Shown: positions 24,524 to 33,333, counted from the stretch's first letter. The stretch: DNA of 64,000 bases from Streptomyces sp. NBC_01116 (GCF_041435495.1 NZ_CP108644.1:2790001-2854000); one strand, 5' to 3'. Notes: generated by a model from the letters alone, not told the origin. Translations and numbers: made by a program.

Positions 24524-26086
24524 ATGGATGAACCGTCCATGCCGAACCCTTCCGCGGGCACCCCGCAGCCGACTCCGCCCGCCGGCCCGCCGACCCCGCC
24601 CATCCCGCTGGCGGAGCTCCTGGCGCGCGAGGAGCTGGGTCTGCGCCGGATCGCCGGCCCGGCCGACGCCGATCTGCTCTGGGTGCACACCTCGGAGATG
24701 GCCGACCCGTATCCGTATCTGCTCGGCGGCGAACTGCTGCTGAGCGCGGGCGTGCTGCTGACGGACCCGGACCACTACGTCGGCCGGCTGGTGGAGGCGG
24801 GGGCGGCGGCGCTGGGTTTCGGGGTCCGGCCGGTGCACGAGACGGTGCCCCGGGCCCTGATCGAGGCGTGCGACCGGGAGGGCCTGCCGCTGCTGGAGGT
24901 GGGGCCGGAAACCCCGTTCACCGCGATCGCGCGGGCGGTCTGGCGGCTGATGGCCGAGGCGCGCCACCGCGAGCTGCGCCGGGTGACCCGCGCCCAGCAG
25001 GCGCTGGCGACGGCGGCGGCCCGCCCCGACCCCGTGCCGGCGGTCCTCCACCAGCTCGCGACGCGGCTCGGCGGCCGGGCGGTCCTGCTGACGGCGCGGG
25101 GCGAGGAGGTCCACGCGGCGGGCCGCCGCCCGGACCCGGAGGCCGCGGGGGCCCTGACCCGGCTGGCCCGGGTGGTCGCCCGCGAACGCCCCGGCTCCCC
25201 CTCATCGGCCACCGACACCCACGGCGGCACCCACCTGTCCGCGTACGCGCTGGGCGGCGGCGAGGGCCTGGTCCTGGCGCTGGCGACCCGGCGGCGGGAG
25301 TCCGGCGACCACACGGTGGCGGGCATCGCGGTGGTCCTCCTCTCCCTCCTGGCCGCCCCCCACCAGGGCGCGGACGCGGCGGGCCGTTCGGCGGCCCTGG
25401 TCCGGATGCTCCTGGGCGCCTCCCCCGCCGAGGTGGCCCCGCTCCTCGGCCCCACCGGCCCCTGGACGGTGATCCACGCCCACCGCACGGACGGCGCCCC
25501 GGCGGACGCCCTGACGGCCGGGGCCCTGGGCGCGTCGCTGGGCACGGCCCTGGTCGACGCGGGGCGCGGGGCGGGCGAGGCGGTCCGGCTGCTGCTGCCG
25601 GGCGACGTGGAGGGGCCGGCGGCGGGCGGGGAGCCGCTGAACGACGATCCGGCGGGGACGGACGCACGGCCCCGGTCAGCCCGGCCCGCCCCGCAGCCCG
25701 GCTGGACGCTCGGCGCGTCCGCGCCCACCCCCGTCACCGCTCTCGCCGCCGCCGACACCCTGGCCGCCCGCGCCCTGGCCCGTGCGCGGGCGACCCGAGC
25801 CCCGTTGACGGTGGACGCCCCCACGAGCGGCCTCGCCGCACTGGTCCCGCACGAACAGGCGGTCGCCCACGCCCGAGCCCTCCTCGCCCCGCTCACCGCG
25901 CCGCTGGCCGACACCCTGCGCTGCTGGCTCTCCCTCCACGGCAGTTGGGACCGTACGGCGGTGGCCCTGGGCGTCCACCGCAACACCGTCCGCCAACGCA
26001 TCGGTCGGTGCGGGGAGTTGCTGGGCTCGGACCTGGACGACATGGACGTACGGACGGAGTTGTGGTTCGCGCTGCGGCAGCTCTGA
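24524..26086 (+). CDS. PucR family transcriptional regulator
   Basis: A 520-aa regulator divergent from the symporter gene. The N-terminal half is a PucR-type sensory domain (LAREELGLRRIAG, LLGGELLLSAGVLL), the middle is GAF/GGDEF-like, and the C-terminus is the PucR helix-turn-helix with LHGSWDRTAVALGVHRNTVR. Such proteins usually activate transport and catabolic genes in response to nitrogen-rich substrates. The start is ATG 24524 or ATG 24539; neither has a strong ribosome binding site. Its target is most likely the symporter-ureohydrolase-ThDP set. Confidence 0.85.
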   Translation: MDEPSMPNPSAGTPQPTPPAGPPTPPIPLAELLAREELGLRRIAGPADADLLWVHTSEMADPYPYLLGGELLLSAGVLLTDPDHYVGRLVEAGAAALGFGVRPVHETVPRALIEACDREGLPLLEVGPETPFTAIARAVWRLMAEARHRELRRVTRAQQALATAAARPDPVPAVLHQLATRLGGRAVLLTARGEEVHAAGRRPDPEAAGALTRLARVVARERPGSPSSATDTHGGTHLSAYALGGGEGLVLALATRRRESGDHTVAGIAVVLLSLLAAPHQGADAAGRSAALVRMLLGASPAEVAPLLGPTGPWTVIHAHRTDGAPADALTAGALGASLGTALVDAGRGAGEAVRLLLPGDVEGPAAGGEPLNDDPAGTDARPRSARPAPQPGWTLGASAPTPVTALAAADTLAARALARARATRAPLTVDAPTSGLAALVPHEQAVAHARALLAPLTAPLADTLRCWLSLHGSWDRTAVALGVHRNTVRQRIGRCGELLGSDLDDMDVRTELWFALRQL

Positions 26087-26089
26087 CCA

Positions 26090-26982
26090 CCTCCCCGGAC
26101 ACAAAAGCCTTCCCGCGCCGGCGGCGCGGTCACCTTCAACGCCCTGACGACGATCTTCACGGGCGGCACCGGAGGTGCGGTCTCCGGCGCGGGCAAGGCG
26201 GCGGCAGCGGCCAAAGCTCTGTCGTTCGCGAACAAGGCGGCCGCTACGCCGACCCGACGACGTACCTGTTCAAGGGCGCCGGGGCGGGCCTGACCAAGAT
26301 CAGCGATGTCATGGCCGGCCTCAGGGGCACGGGCAGCGTCGAGATCCCGACGCTGCCGCCGGGTGCGATCACTCTGCCGGACGGCGGGTTCAAACTCGCG
26401 GACGGCACACTGCACCTTCCCGAGGGTGCGACCGTCCCGGAGGCCGCGTTCACCATCCCGAGGAACTCGGTCAAGCTCCCGGAGGGAGCCGAGATCCCCG
26501 CCGGAGCGATCGACCTCGGCGACGGCGTGGTCCACCTCCCCGAAGGTATGACCCCGCCCGCAGGATCCCTACCGATCCAGGAAGGCGCCCTCAAACTCCC
26601 CGAAGGCACCACCGCCCTGCCCGAGATCGTCTTCAAAGGCACCGACAAGGACGGCAAGACTGTCTACTTCGCTCATGAATATATCGAGAGCCATCTGATG
26701 GAGGCGGGCATACCATACTTGCGCGAGTATCCGGACGCGTGGGACCGTTTCTCCAATGACGACGGCAAAACGTTTGATTATTACCATGTTTGGCCCCGGG
26801 ATGCGTTCGACGCAGGCGCCCATGATCTTTCCTTGAATGAAGGTAAGGGCGGGTTCGGCCATTGGCGCTCATTGGGCATGGATGCTTCGCGGGTCGAGGT
26901 GGCACCTCAACTGGCAAATATTGACGACGTCGTTGCATCCCTCAGGCAGGAGCTGCTTTCTAAAGGGATTGATCTGAAGTGA
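26090..26982 (+). pseudogene. 3' remnant of a T7SS-type polymorphic toxin, frameshifted
   Basis: The sequence begins abruptly after pucR with no start codon. One frame reads GGAVTFNALTTIFTGG and FANKA (from 26120); at about 26240 a missing base shifts the frame to YADPTTYLFKGAGAG, which then runs openly to the stop at 26982. This joint matches the usual NKAGRYADPTTY order of Streptomyces WXG/T7SS polymorphic toxins with one base lost. A repeat tract of LPDG/LPEG units follows, then a C-terminal toxin-like domain (about 26650-26979) with FAHEYIESHLMEAG and GGFGHWRSLG. The toxin domain type is not recognised. GC falls toward the 3' end, as expected for an exchanged toxin tip. Confidence 0.75.
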
Positions 26983-27761
26983 CTGACGGAAAAGGCGAAC
27001 AGACGAAATCAAAGGTGATGGAGCGCCTCTACGCGGTGAAATGGGATGGTGATTGGGATGAAGTCTTCGGGAAAACAATGTCGCGGCGACTGTTGATGCG
27101 CGAATACCTGAGACGGTCCGCACTGTGGGCCCAGACGTACTCCGCAGAGAGCGTCTGGCCGTTCTACGACATTACGGAGTTCATGGACCCAGAATTCAAG
27201 ATTTCGCCCGGCATCGCACACGAATTGGATAAATTCCTCCGTGCGCGCATGAGCGCAGACGTCAAAGTAACCTGTCGCGGCGCCGTACGGCTTGCGGAAC
27301 TACGCTTGCAAAACCCTACAAACAGATCTGATAATCTCCCTGACCTCTATGAGCCGCTCATTCGCCTTTATGAGCGAGGTGGCGAGTTCATGACAGACAA
27401 TGCCGGAGCCTTGGATCTTACAGGTGTCTCGTTTCGCCCCGGAAGCTTGCAGGGCAACGCGAGCAACACCCCCGTTGTCGCGCTCCACAACACCGTGCTC
27501 GACGCTCTGGACGTTGAAGGACGCGTTACCTTCTATGCCTCTGATAGTGATCGAGGACCCGTCTTCAGGCGCCTTTTGCCGCAGGGGGGCGGGCAGCGCG
27601 ACGAGGTATTCAGCGGAAAGCTGGGATGGCAACCGACAACCCAACCATTCGCCTCGGATGGCGATAGAGGCTATGCGCGGATCTACGACCAGGAAGCCGC
27701 CCGGCTCATTGAGGTGGCCGTACTCAGCGCGCCTCGATGCGCAGGGCAGGAACAAGCCTGA
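26979..27761 (+). CDS. Candidate immunity protein for the toxin remnant
   Basis: A 260-aa soluble protein whose GTG start overlaps the toxin stop (GTGA), the usual toxin-immunity coupling. Codon use is less GC-biased than the neighbours, like the toxin tip. Visible segments include WDGDWDEVFGKTMSRR, FYDITEFMDPEFK and LDLTGVSFRPGSL. No signal peptide or membrane segment. No family recognised. Position is the main evidence for an immunity role; if the toxin is dead the gene may persist as protection against kin. Confidence 0.6.
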   Translation: MTDGKGEQTKSKVMERLYAVKWDGDWDEVFGKTMSRRLLMREYLRRSALWAQTYSAESVWPFYDITEFMDPEFKISPGIAHELDKFLRARMSADVKVTCRGAVRLAELRLQNPTNRSDNLPDLYEPLIRLYERGGEFMTDNAGALDLTGVSFRPGSLQGNASNTPVVALHNTVLDALDVEGRVTFYASDSDRGPVFRRLLPQGGGQRDEVFSGKLGWQPTTQPFASDGDRGYARIYDQEAARLIEVAVLSAPRCAGQEQA

Positions 27762-28106
27762 CCATCCGCAAATGAATATTGCAGGATTCTTCGAAGAGCT
27801 CTGGCCATTGCCACACTCCCGCATCATCACATTCTGCGATCGCGTTCCCGGGAACCTCCCAACGAGCCGGACCTCTCGGGGTGATAACCTTTCCCGGTAT
27901 CGGTATGTCACGAAGGGCCAGACAGGCCTCCGGCGGCGAAAAAAGGAAGACGACTTTGATCGCCAGCACACCGGTCGCTCAATGGAATTGGGGCGACCGC
28001 GGGTACGACACCGACCTGATCCACGAGGCCGTTCGCAGATTTTCGGCTGCCCTTGAGGTTCTCGACCGCCACCGCCTCGGAACACCGCACAGCGGTCAAG
28101 GTCTCC
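27762..28106 (+). other. Gap with decayed coding sequence
   Basis: A 345-bp stretch of atypically low GC with no intact gene. Two fragments read well in different frames: ATG 27773 (MNIAGFFEELWPLPHSR), and TTG 27956 preceded by AAAGGAAG (LIASTPVAQWNWGDRGYDTD). The second runs toward the next gene but is out of frame with it, so it may be that gene's lost 5' end. Confidence 0.5.
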
Positions 28107-28937
28107 GTGAAGATTCCGGAGCCAGGGCACAGGAGTTTCCTGACACAGCAGGAATATCCAGCCACCAGCGGCCTTTTGGGCGCCATAGAAGAAGGCACAA
28201 AGGCGGGAAACATCAGCGGCGTGGAGATGTTCATGACGTGCGACGGCGTCCTGGAAACAGAAGATGGACCCGTGGCGACAGAAGGGCTTTTCAACCTCTC
28301 TGTGGATGTATCTGAAAGTTACTTCACCGTAGCGCTGGCGACATTTTCAGACGCTTGGATGCAATACGACCTCAAAGGCAAGGAGAATGATTCTCTGTTC
28401 CAACTGAATCGACCACGCCTCGCGGATCTCCTGAAGGATATTTCGGTAGCACTAGGAACGGAGGTAGATCCAGACAATCCAACCCGGCTTGGTATTGCTA
28501 CCGAAGAAGGGGTGAACAATCATTTCGATGACGATGGATCCGCCTCCAATGTGTGGATTCGCTTCGAAATCCCTCAGCGAAACAGCGTGTTCAGCCACAC
28601 TCCACCGTTCCAGTCAACGTACAAGCGCGAGGCCACAGGCCGAGTTTCCTACCTTCCCGTGCATGGCGAGAACGAGATTCTGGGCTACTTGTGGGCATCG
28701 GAGGCTGAGGGTGCCGCGAGCTTCGAGCCACACGATGATGCCGATCTAGCCGGATATCACGCAGGGCTGGCTTGGCTGAAGAAACTACATGAAGCTTTCG
28801 GGCGTGGCTTGACGCCCTCGGCAGCCCTGGAGAGCTTCAGGGATTCTCCCGCTGCCAGAACTTCAGGACATATCGTGAGTGAATCACCGACTGCGACAAT
28901 CGAGTTCTGGGCGCTCCGAAGGATGGCCGGCGAATAG
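28107..28937 (+). CDS. Hypothetical protein of the toxin/immunity island, possibly 5'-truncated
   Basis: A 276-aa protein from GTG 28107 (AAGG box 5 nt upstream; a TTG at 28053 is an alternative). It contains VEMFMTCDGVLETEDGP, FSDAWMQYDLKGK and a VWIRFEIPQRN block, with no membrane segment or signal. The codon bias and lower GC match the two genes before it. Upstream sequence in another frame (from 27956) looks like a matching N-terminus, so one base change near 28060-28105 may have split a longer gene. I recognise no family; an immunity-type role is suggested by position only. Confidence 0.55.
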   Translation: MKIPEPGHRSFLTQQEYPATSGLLGAIEEGTKAGNISGVEMFMTCDGVLETEDGPVATEGLFNLSVDVSESYFTVALATFSDAWMQYDLKGKENDSLFQLNRPRLADLLKDISVALGTEVDPDNPTRLGIATEEGVNNHFDDDGSASNVWIRFEIPQRNSVFSHTPPFQSTYKREATGRVSYLPVHGENEILGYLWASEAEGAASFEPHDDADLAGYHAGLAWLKKLHEAFGRGLTPSAALESFRDSPAARTSGHIVSESPTATIEFWALRRMAGE

Positions 28938-28998
28938 AGCAGTCATTGCGCCCTTGTCGGGGCCCGGAAGGTGCGCGCTCCAGGCCCCGCAGAGCCCC

Positions 28999-30417
28999 TC
29001 ACCCCAGCCAGCCCCCGAAGCGGACCGCCGACGGCGTCACGCCCAGGCTCGACTCGCCGAAGGAGACGCTGCCCTTCGTGACCGGGCCCGTGCGGCTGCC
29101 CTTGAAGAGCCAGACGCCGCCCTGGTTGGTGTTCTCCCCGGGGGCCGCCACCGCGAGCGTCGCCGGTACGCCCTTGGCCGGGGCCACCACGTGGACCTCG
29201 CCGCCGAACGCGTCGCCCTGCTCGTCGGCTCCGGGGACGTTCGCCGTCGACTGGCCGATCACCTTCGTGTCGGCGCCCGTGATGCCCGAGGCGCGGCCCT
29301 TGAAGACCAGGACCCCGCCGGCGTCCTTGGCCGTACCCACGTCCTCACCCGGCAGGCCCACGACGACCTCGCCGTAACCGTCGCCGTCCAGGTCTCCCAC
29401 CGAGGCGCTCGCGCCCAGGCCGTCGCCCGTCTCGTCCGCACCCGGCACACCTGCGGTGTCCTGGTTGATCCACTTCGGCTTCACCGCGGTGTTCTGGCCC
29501 TTGGGGCCGCCGAGGACGACCGCCACGGCGCCGCCCTTGCTCGGGAAGTCCAGGTCGCTGTCCATGCCGGTGGGCCGGCGGGTGAAGACCAGGTCCGGGT
29601 AGGCGTCGCCGTTGACCGAACCGACCGTCACCGTGGAGTGCTCCAGGTACGTCCCCGGCGCGGTGACGATGGGCGTGTAGGTGAAGCCCGTACCCGTCGA
29701 CAGGTACAGCGACCGCCCGCCGCAGTCCGGCTCGTCGTCGCAGCCACTGCTCACCAGCAGGTCGTCCTTGCCGTCGTTGTTCATGTCCACGGCCTGCACT
29801 CGCTCGAAGACGGTGACGCCGTCGGCGGTGAGCGCCGTGCGCGTGCTGCCGACCGAGCCGTCCGCGCCGATGTTCTCGTCCAGCACGATCTTTCCGACCC
29901 ACTCGGTGCGGTCGATGCCGGCCGCGTCCGTCCGGCCGTCGCCGTCGAAGTCGCCCAGCGCGTATCCCTGACCCCGGAACTCGACGGCCCGGGTGCCGAG
30001 GCCGCTCTTGCCGCCGAACAGGATGACCTTCGGGCCGCTGCCGGGCGAGACCAGCAGGTCGGTGTACCCGTCGCGGTCGATGTCCGCGGGCGTTCCCGCC
30101 CCGAAGCGGGCGTTCGCGGCGGCCGTGCCGGGGACCCCGGACGTGTTCTGGTTGATCACCCGGTGCCGGGCCGGGCTGATGCCCTTCGCGTCGCCCGGAT
30201 AGACCACCAGGTAACCGGCCTTCTTGAGGCCGGACACGGTCCCGTCGGGCACCGACGCGTACATGTCCTCGTATCCGTCGCCGTTGAAGTCGACCTGCTG
30301 GCGCTCGGCGGCGACCGGTGCGGCCGCCACCGCCGCACCGGAGAAGGCCGGTACGGCCGCCGTGGCCGCGAGCGTCACGAAGATCGCCGAAGCGATGCGG
30401 AGTCGAGAAGTCTTCAT
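28999..30417 (-). CDS. Secreted FG-GAP/VCBS repeat protein
   Basis: A 472-aa exported protein. The start is ATG 30417 after GGGGGATGG; residues 1-33 are a Sec signal ending AAVAAA. The rest is a set of FG-GAP-type repeats with calcium-binding loops of the DxDxDG kind (DFNGDGYED, DIDRDGYTD, DFDGDGRTD, DMNNDGKDD, DLDGDGYGE), typical of an integrin-alpha-like beta-propeller. Such Streptomyces proteins are extracellular and may bind ligands or Ca2+, but function is unknown. A perfect 24-bp palindrome lies about 25 bp upstream of the start and probably controls it. Confidence 0.87.
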   Translation of the reverse strand: MKTSRLRIASAIFVTLAATAAVPAFSGAAVAAAPVAAERQQVDFNGDGYEDMYASVPDGTVSGLKKAGYLVVYPGDAKGISPARHRVINQNTSGVPGTAAANARFGAGTPADIDRDGYTDLLVSPGSGPKVILFGGKSGLGTRAVEFRGQGYALGDFDGDGRTDAAGIDRTEWVGKIVLDENIGADGSVGSTRTALTADGVTVFERVQAVDMNNDGKDDLLVSSGCDDEPDCGGRSLYLSTGTGFTYTPIVTAPGTYLEHSTVTVGSVNGDAYPDLVFTRRPTGMDSDLDFPSKGGAVAVVLGGPKGQNTAVKPKWINQDTAGVPGADETGDGLGASASVGDLDGDGYGEVVVGLPGEDVGTAKDAGGVLVFKGRASGITGADTKVIGQSTANVPGADEQGDAFGGEVHVVAPAKGVPATLAVAAPGENTNQGGVWLFKGSRTGPVTKGSVSFGESSLGVTPSAVRFGGWLG

Positions 30418-30441
30418 CGTTGTTCCATCCCCCAGATGTGC

Positions 30442-30465
30442 GCACGTGAGCACGTGCTCACGTGC
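30442..30465. promoter_or_regulatory. Perfect 24-bp palindrome upstream of the FG-GAP gene
   Basis: The sequence from 30442 to 30465 equals its own reverse complement. It contains three CACGTG hexamers (30443, 30451 and 30459). It lies just upstream of the FG-GAP start, where a repressor would block transcription. No regulator gene is adjacent. Confidence 0.7.
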
Positions 30466-30553
30466 TTAGGAAGACCATCCGCACCGCGAATGGTTGTGCG
30501 CTCCGGAACCAACTCGATCTCCTTGCGTGCGAGGGTGGCTCCGGAGCCTTCTT

Positions 30554-30591
30554 CTTGCGTTATCAGCAAGCTTGCGTGCATCTAGCGCAAG
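30554..30591. promoter_or_regulatory. Two adjoining inverted repeats before the His-rich methyltransferase
   Basis: CTTGC-N7-GCAAG (30554-30570) is followed without a gap by CTTGCG-N9-CGCAAG (30571-30591). They end 19 bp before the ATG, so they would overlap the promoter or transcription start. The TTGC/GCAA half sites recall nickel or zinc repressor boxes of Streptomyces (Nur, TTGCAA-type), but the match is partial. Confidence 0.55.
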
Positions 30592-30610
30592 GGACCGTAC
30601 GCTCGATCCC

Positions 30611-31513
30611 ATGGCTCACGAACACCAGCAGCAGCACGGGCACCAGCACCAGCACCAGCACCAGCACCAGCACCGACATGCGGCTCACTCCCACGGTTCC
30701 GATGCGACGCCGAACGGCCTCCCCGAGATCCTCGACCTCGACGCCGCCCTCTTCGCGCCCCACCTGACCGCCCTCACCGGGCGTATCGCCTGCCTGGCCG
30801 GTGACGACGTCCGGAACGTCGTCGACCTCGGCTCGGGCACCGGGACCGGCACGTTCGCCCTGTTGGAGCGGTTCCCGACCGCCCGGGTGACCGCTGTCGA
30901 CAGCTCCCCCGAGATGCTGGAGCGCCTCACCTCCACGGCCCGGGACCGGGGGCTCGGCGACCGCGTGCGCACGCTGGAGGCCGACGCCGGCGCGGGGCTG
31001 CCCGGGGTCGTCGACGCCGACCTCGTCTGGGCGTCGGCGTCCCTGCACCACCTGGACGACCCCGCCACCGCCCTGGCCGGCATCCGGGCCGCGCTGCGTC
31101 CCGGCGGGCTGCTGGCCGTGGCGGAGGTGGACGGGATGCCGACCTTCCTGCCCAAGGATGGGGAGCCGGGCGCGCTGGAGCGCCGCTGCCGCCAGGCCCT
31201 CGACGGCCTGCACGCCGAGCAGTTGCCGCACCGGGGCGCCGACTGGGGCTCCCTGCTGGCAGCCGCCGGCTTCTCCGTCGAGCAGGAGCGCGCCGAGCCG
31301 TGGGAGCTGCGCGCCCCGCTGCCCGAGGGCGCCGGCCGGTACGCCCTCCTCGTCTTCGAGCGCATCCGCGGCAACCTGGTCGGGCGCGTCTCGCCGGAGG
31401 ACCTGGCCGCGCTCGACCGGCTCATCGGCGGCGGGCCCGAGGACGTACGCCACCGGGACGACCTCGTCGTACGGTCGATCCGTGAGACGTGGATGGCCCG
31501 CCGCCCCGCCTGA
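30611..31513 (+). CDS. Class I SAM-dependent methyltransferase with His-rich N-terminus
   Basis: A 300-aa protein. Residues 3-28 are a run of alternating His and Gln (HQHQHQHQHQHRH) that could bind Ni2+, Zn2+ or Cu2+. A Rossmann methyltransferase domain follows: VVDLGSGTGTGTF (SAM motif I), VTAVDSSPEML with the acidic ribose-binding residue, and LVWASASLHHLDDP. The C-terminal part is helical. No strong ribosome binding site precedes ATG 30611, so the mRNA may be nearly leaderless. Two inverted repeats lie just upstream. Substrate unknown; metal-dependent regulation or metal storage is inference. Confidence 0.82.
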   Translation: MAHEHQQQHGHQHQHQHQHQHRHAAHSHGSDATPNGLPEILDLDAALFAPHLTALTGRIACLAGDDVRNVVDLGSGTGTGTFALLERFPTARVTAVDSSPEMLERLTSTARDRGLGDRVRTLEADAGAGLPGVVDADLVWASASLHHLDDPATALAGIRAALRPGGLLAVAEVDGMPTFLPKDGEPGALERRCRQALDGLHAEQLPHRGADWGSLLAAAGFSVEQERAEPWELRAPLPEGAGRYALLVFERIRGNLVGRVSPEDLAALDRLIGGGPEDVRHRDDLVVRSIRETWMARRPA

Positions 31514-31521
31514 CGTCTGGC

Positions 31522-31563
31522 GCCTGACGCCGGGGCCGCACCGGTCCGGCCCCGGCGTCAGGC
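31522..31563. terminator. Bidirectional terminator
   Basis: A perfect 17-bp stem (31522-31538 with 31547-31563) and an 8-nt loop lie between the convergent methyltransferase gene and GNAT pseudogene. The position and stem strength fit a shared terminator. Confidence 0.88.
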
Positions 31564-31599
31564 CCAGGTCAGGCCCCGGCTTCAGGCCCCGGTCGGGCC

Positions 31600-32528
31600 T
31601 CAGACCGTGCGCAGCTCCCATCCCCGGGCCGTCCGCGTGACCTCGCGGAAGCCGTGGCGGTGCAGGGCCTCGATCTCGTCGACGTCCTCGGGGTACGCGC
31701 AGGTGATGAGACGGTCGATGCCGCAGAGAGTCAGCCAGTCCCGGGCCTGGGCGAGCAGCCGGGCGAGAGTCCTCTCGGCCTCCTCCGGGGCGTCGGTGAC
31801 CAGGTCGACATCGGCCAACTCCGCCAACCCGCCGCCACGGCCGACACGTTCGGGGCGGTCGAGCGTGGTGTCCAGCTCCACGTGGCCCAGCACGCGGTCA
31901 CCGGCGAGGGCGGTGAAGCGGGTACCGAGGGAGCCGAGCGTACGCAGCAGGGCCGGGCCTTCCCGCCCGGCCTGCTCACCGGTGTCGGGAAGGCCGCTCA
32001 CCTCGGCAAGCAGCAGCACCTCCGTGCGCCCGTGTGCACGAGACCTGCCCGCTCCAGCGCTGAGCGGACGTGCGGCCAGGCGGCGGGTACGCCGTACACA
32101 CCCGGGCAGGGAAGTGTTCCGTCGGCGTGGACGCTGCGCGACCGCCACCGGGTGACGGTCGCCAGGCACGCGGAGAGCAGGAGGTCCGCCGCGTCCGAGG
32201 AGACGGTGTCGCCGTCGCCGGGGTGGTGCACGACCCAGGGGATGGCCGCGGCTCCCCGGTAGTCGGGGCCGACGTCCGGCTCGTCGCGGTAGCGGTGCAG
32301 ATGGGCCGCCGCGACGACGCGGCCGCGGTGCTCGGTCACGAGCGTGAGGCGCTCCGCGACCCACGGATCGACGATGTACTCGTCGGGCCGGGCCTCAAGG
32401 CTGCTCAGGACGGTGTTGACCGACGTGCTGACGCCGGGAAGCACCGCGGAGACATGGCGGTTCACCAGGTCGGTCAGCTGGTGGCGGTCACTGCGGCGGA
32501 AGGTGCGCACGGCAGGTGAGAAGGACAT
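31600..32528 (-). pseudogene. GNAT-family N-acetyltransferase interrupted by a frameshift
   Basis: Two adjoining frames together give one protein of about 309 residues. The first (ATG 32528, MSFSPAVRTFRRSDRHQL) runs to ERAGLVHTG and then stops at 31998. The second continues from the same point as RTEVLLLAEVSGLP and ends at 31600 with a GNAT-like LHRHGFREV block. The switch lies in a G/C run at 32026-32031, where one base is missing. This may be a true mutation, a sequencing error, or less likely programmed frameshifting. Both halves keep normal Streptomyces codon bias, so the lesion is recent. Substrate unknown. Confidence 0.75.
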
Positions 32529-32652
32529 GGCGATCCTCTGGAGTGGAGTGAGGGAAGACCGCCATGCGATGCGGCACACCGCGACGCCAACAGACGCGTG
32601 GAAGGGGCCACCGGCCCGGATGCGACGGCTTCCGCGGAACGGTGCACTCCGG

Positions 32653-33333
32653 TCACGTGGTGACCGCGACGACCGTTCCCGCCGAGATCGCCGCCACGGT
32701 CCGCATCACCGCGGCGTTCACCGCTTCCGCGCCCCAACTGCTCCGCTCCAGTTCCTTCGCCCGCTTGTGGACCTTGCCGGACCACGGGACGGAGCGGTGC
32801 AGGGTCGGCAGTGTGCCGCTCGCGGAGAGCAGTCCGACCAGCGCCGCCGTACGGGCGTCGGGTTCCGCTCCGTCGATCAGGACGGCCCGGACCTTCTCCA
32901 CCAGGGCCTTCTTGTATCCGGTGTCCGCGACCGTCGTCGACGTCGTACGGAACAGACCCAGCGTCTTCCTGGTCTCCCGGCGCAGCACGCCCCGCTCGAC
33001 GAGCCGGTCGAGGACCGCCTCCCGCGTGACCACCCCCGTACCGATCTCGATCAGCAGCGTCTGTACGCCGCGCACGCGCTCCCCGACCTTCGCGTGGGCA
33101 GCCCGGAGCAGCGGATCGGACGGCGCACGGCCGGTCACGGCGTGGACCTTGACGCCGTTCAGCCCCTGGTCGCCCTCGTCGGCCCTGGTGTGGCCGCCGA
33201 GGCCCAGCTCCACGAGGACCGCGCCGCCCAGCGTGTAGTACAGCGTGCCCGCCCCCGCGATGGCTCCGGACATGTCGTCCATCATCAGCAGCGTCAGGTC
33301 TTCGACGATGAGCGTCTCGTTCTCGGTCTGCAT
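32653..33333 (-). CDS. GPP34 (GOLPH3-like) family protein
   Basis: A 226-aa protein starting MQTENETLIVEDLTLLMMDD at ATG 33333. The opening LxxEDLTLLMLDD-like segment, GGAVLVELGLGG and the helical C-terminus with repeated Leu/Arg blocks match the bacterial GPP34 family. The eukaryotic relative GOLPH3 binds phosphatidylinositol-4-phosphate; the role in Streptomyces is unknown. The C-terminus ends in a hydrophobic helix (AAVMRTVAAISAGTVVAVTT). A second family member lies at 55037-55702. It is transcribed toward, but separately from, the frameshifted GNAT gene. Confidence 0.85.
   Translation of the reverse strand: MQTENETLIVEDLTLLMMDDMSGAIAGAGTLYYTLGGAVLVELGLGGHTRADEGDQGLNGVKVHAVTGRAPSDPLLRAAHAKVGERVRGVQTLLIEIGTGVVTREAVLDRLVERGVLRRETRKTLGLFRTTSTTVADTGYKKALVEKVRAVLIDGAEPDARTAALVGLLSASGTLPTLHRSVPWSGKVHKRAKELERSSWGAEAVNAAVMRTVAAISAGTVVAVTT

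Noticed and set aside
24868..26982. A long frame that appears to fuse the pucR region to the toxin tail
   Set aside because: The upstream part is an out-of-frame reading of pucR with low-complexity composition. Only the part after about 26240 is toxin-like.
27724..27969. An 81-codon minus-strand frame in the toxin island
   Set aside because: It reads plausibly, but it overlaps the 3' end of the candidate immunity gene and plus-strand fragments that fit the island better. No ribosome binding site or partner was found.
31998..32060. Programmed ribosomal frameshifting in the GNAT gene
   Set aside because: There is no slippery heptamer or downstream structure typical of programmed sites, and GNAT proteins are not known to use it. 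A mutation or sequencing error is simpler.
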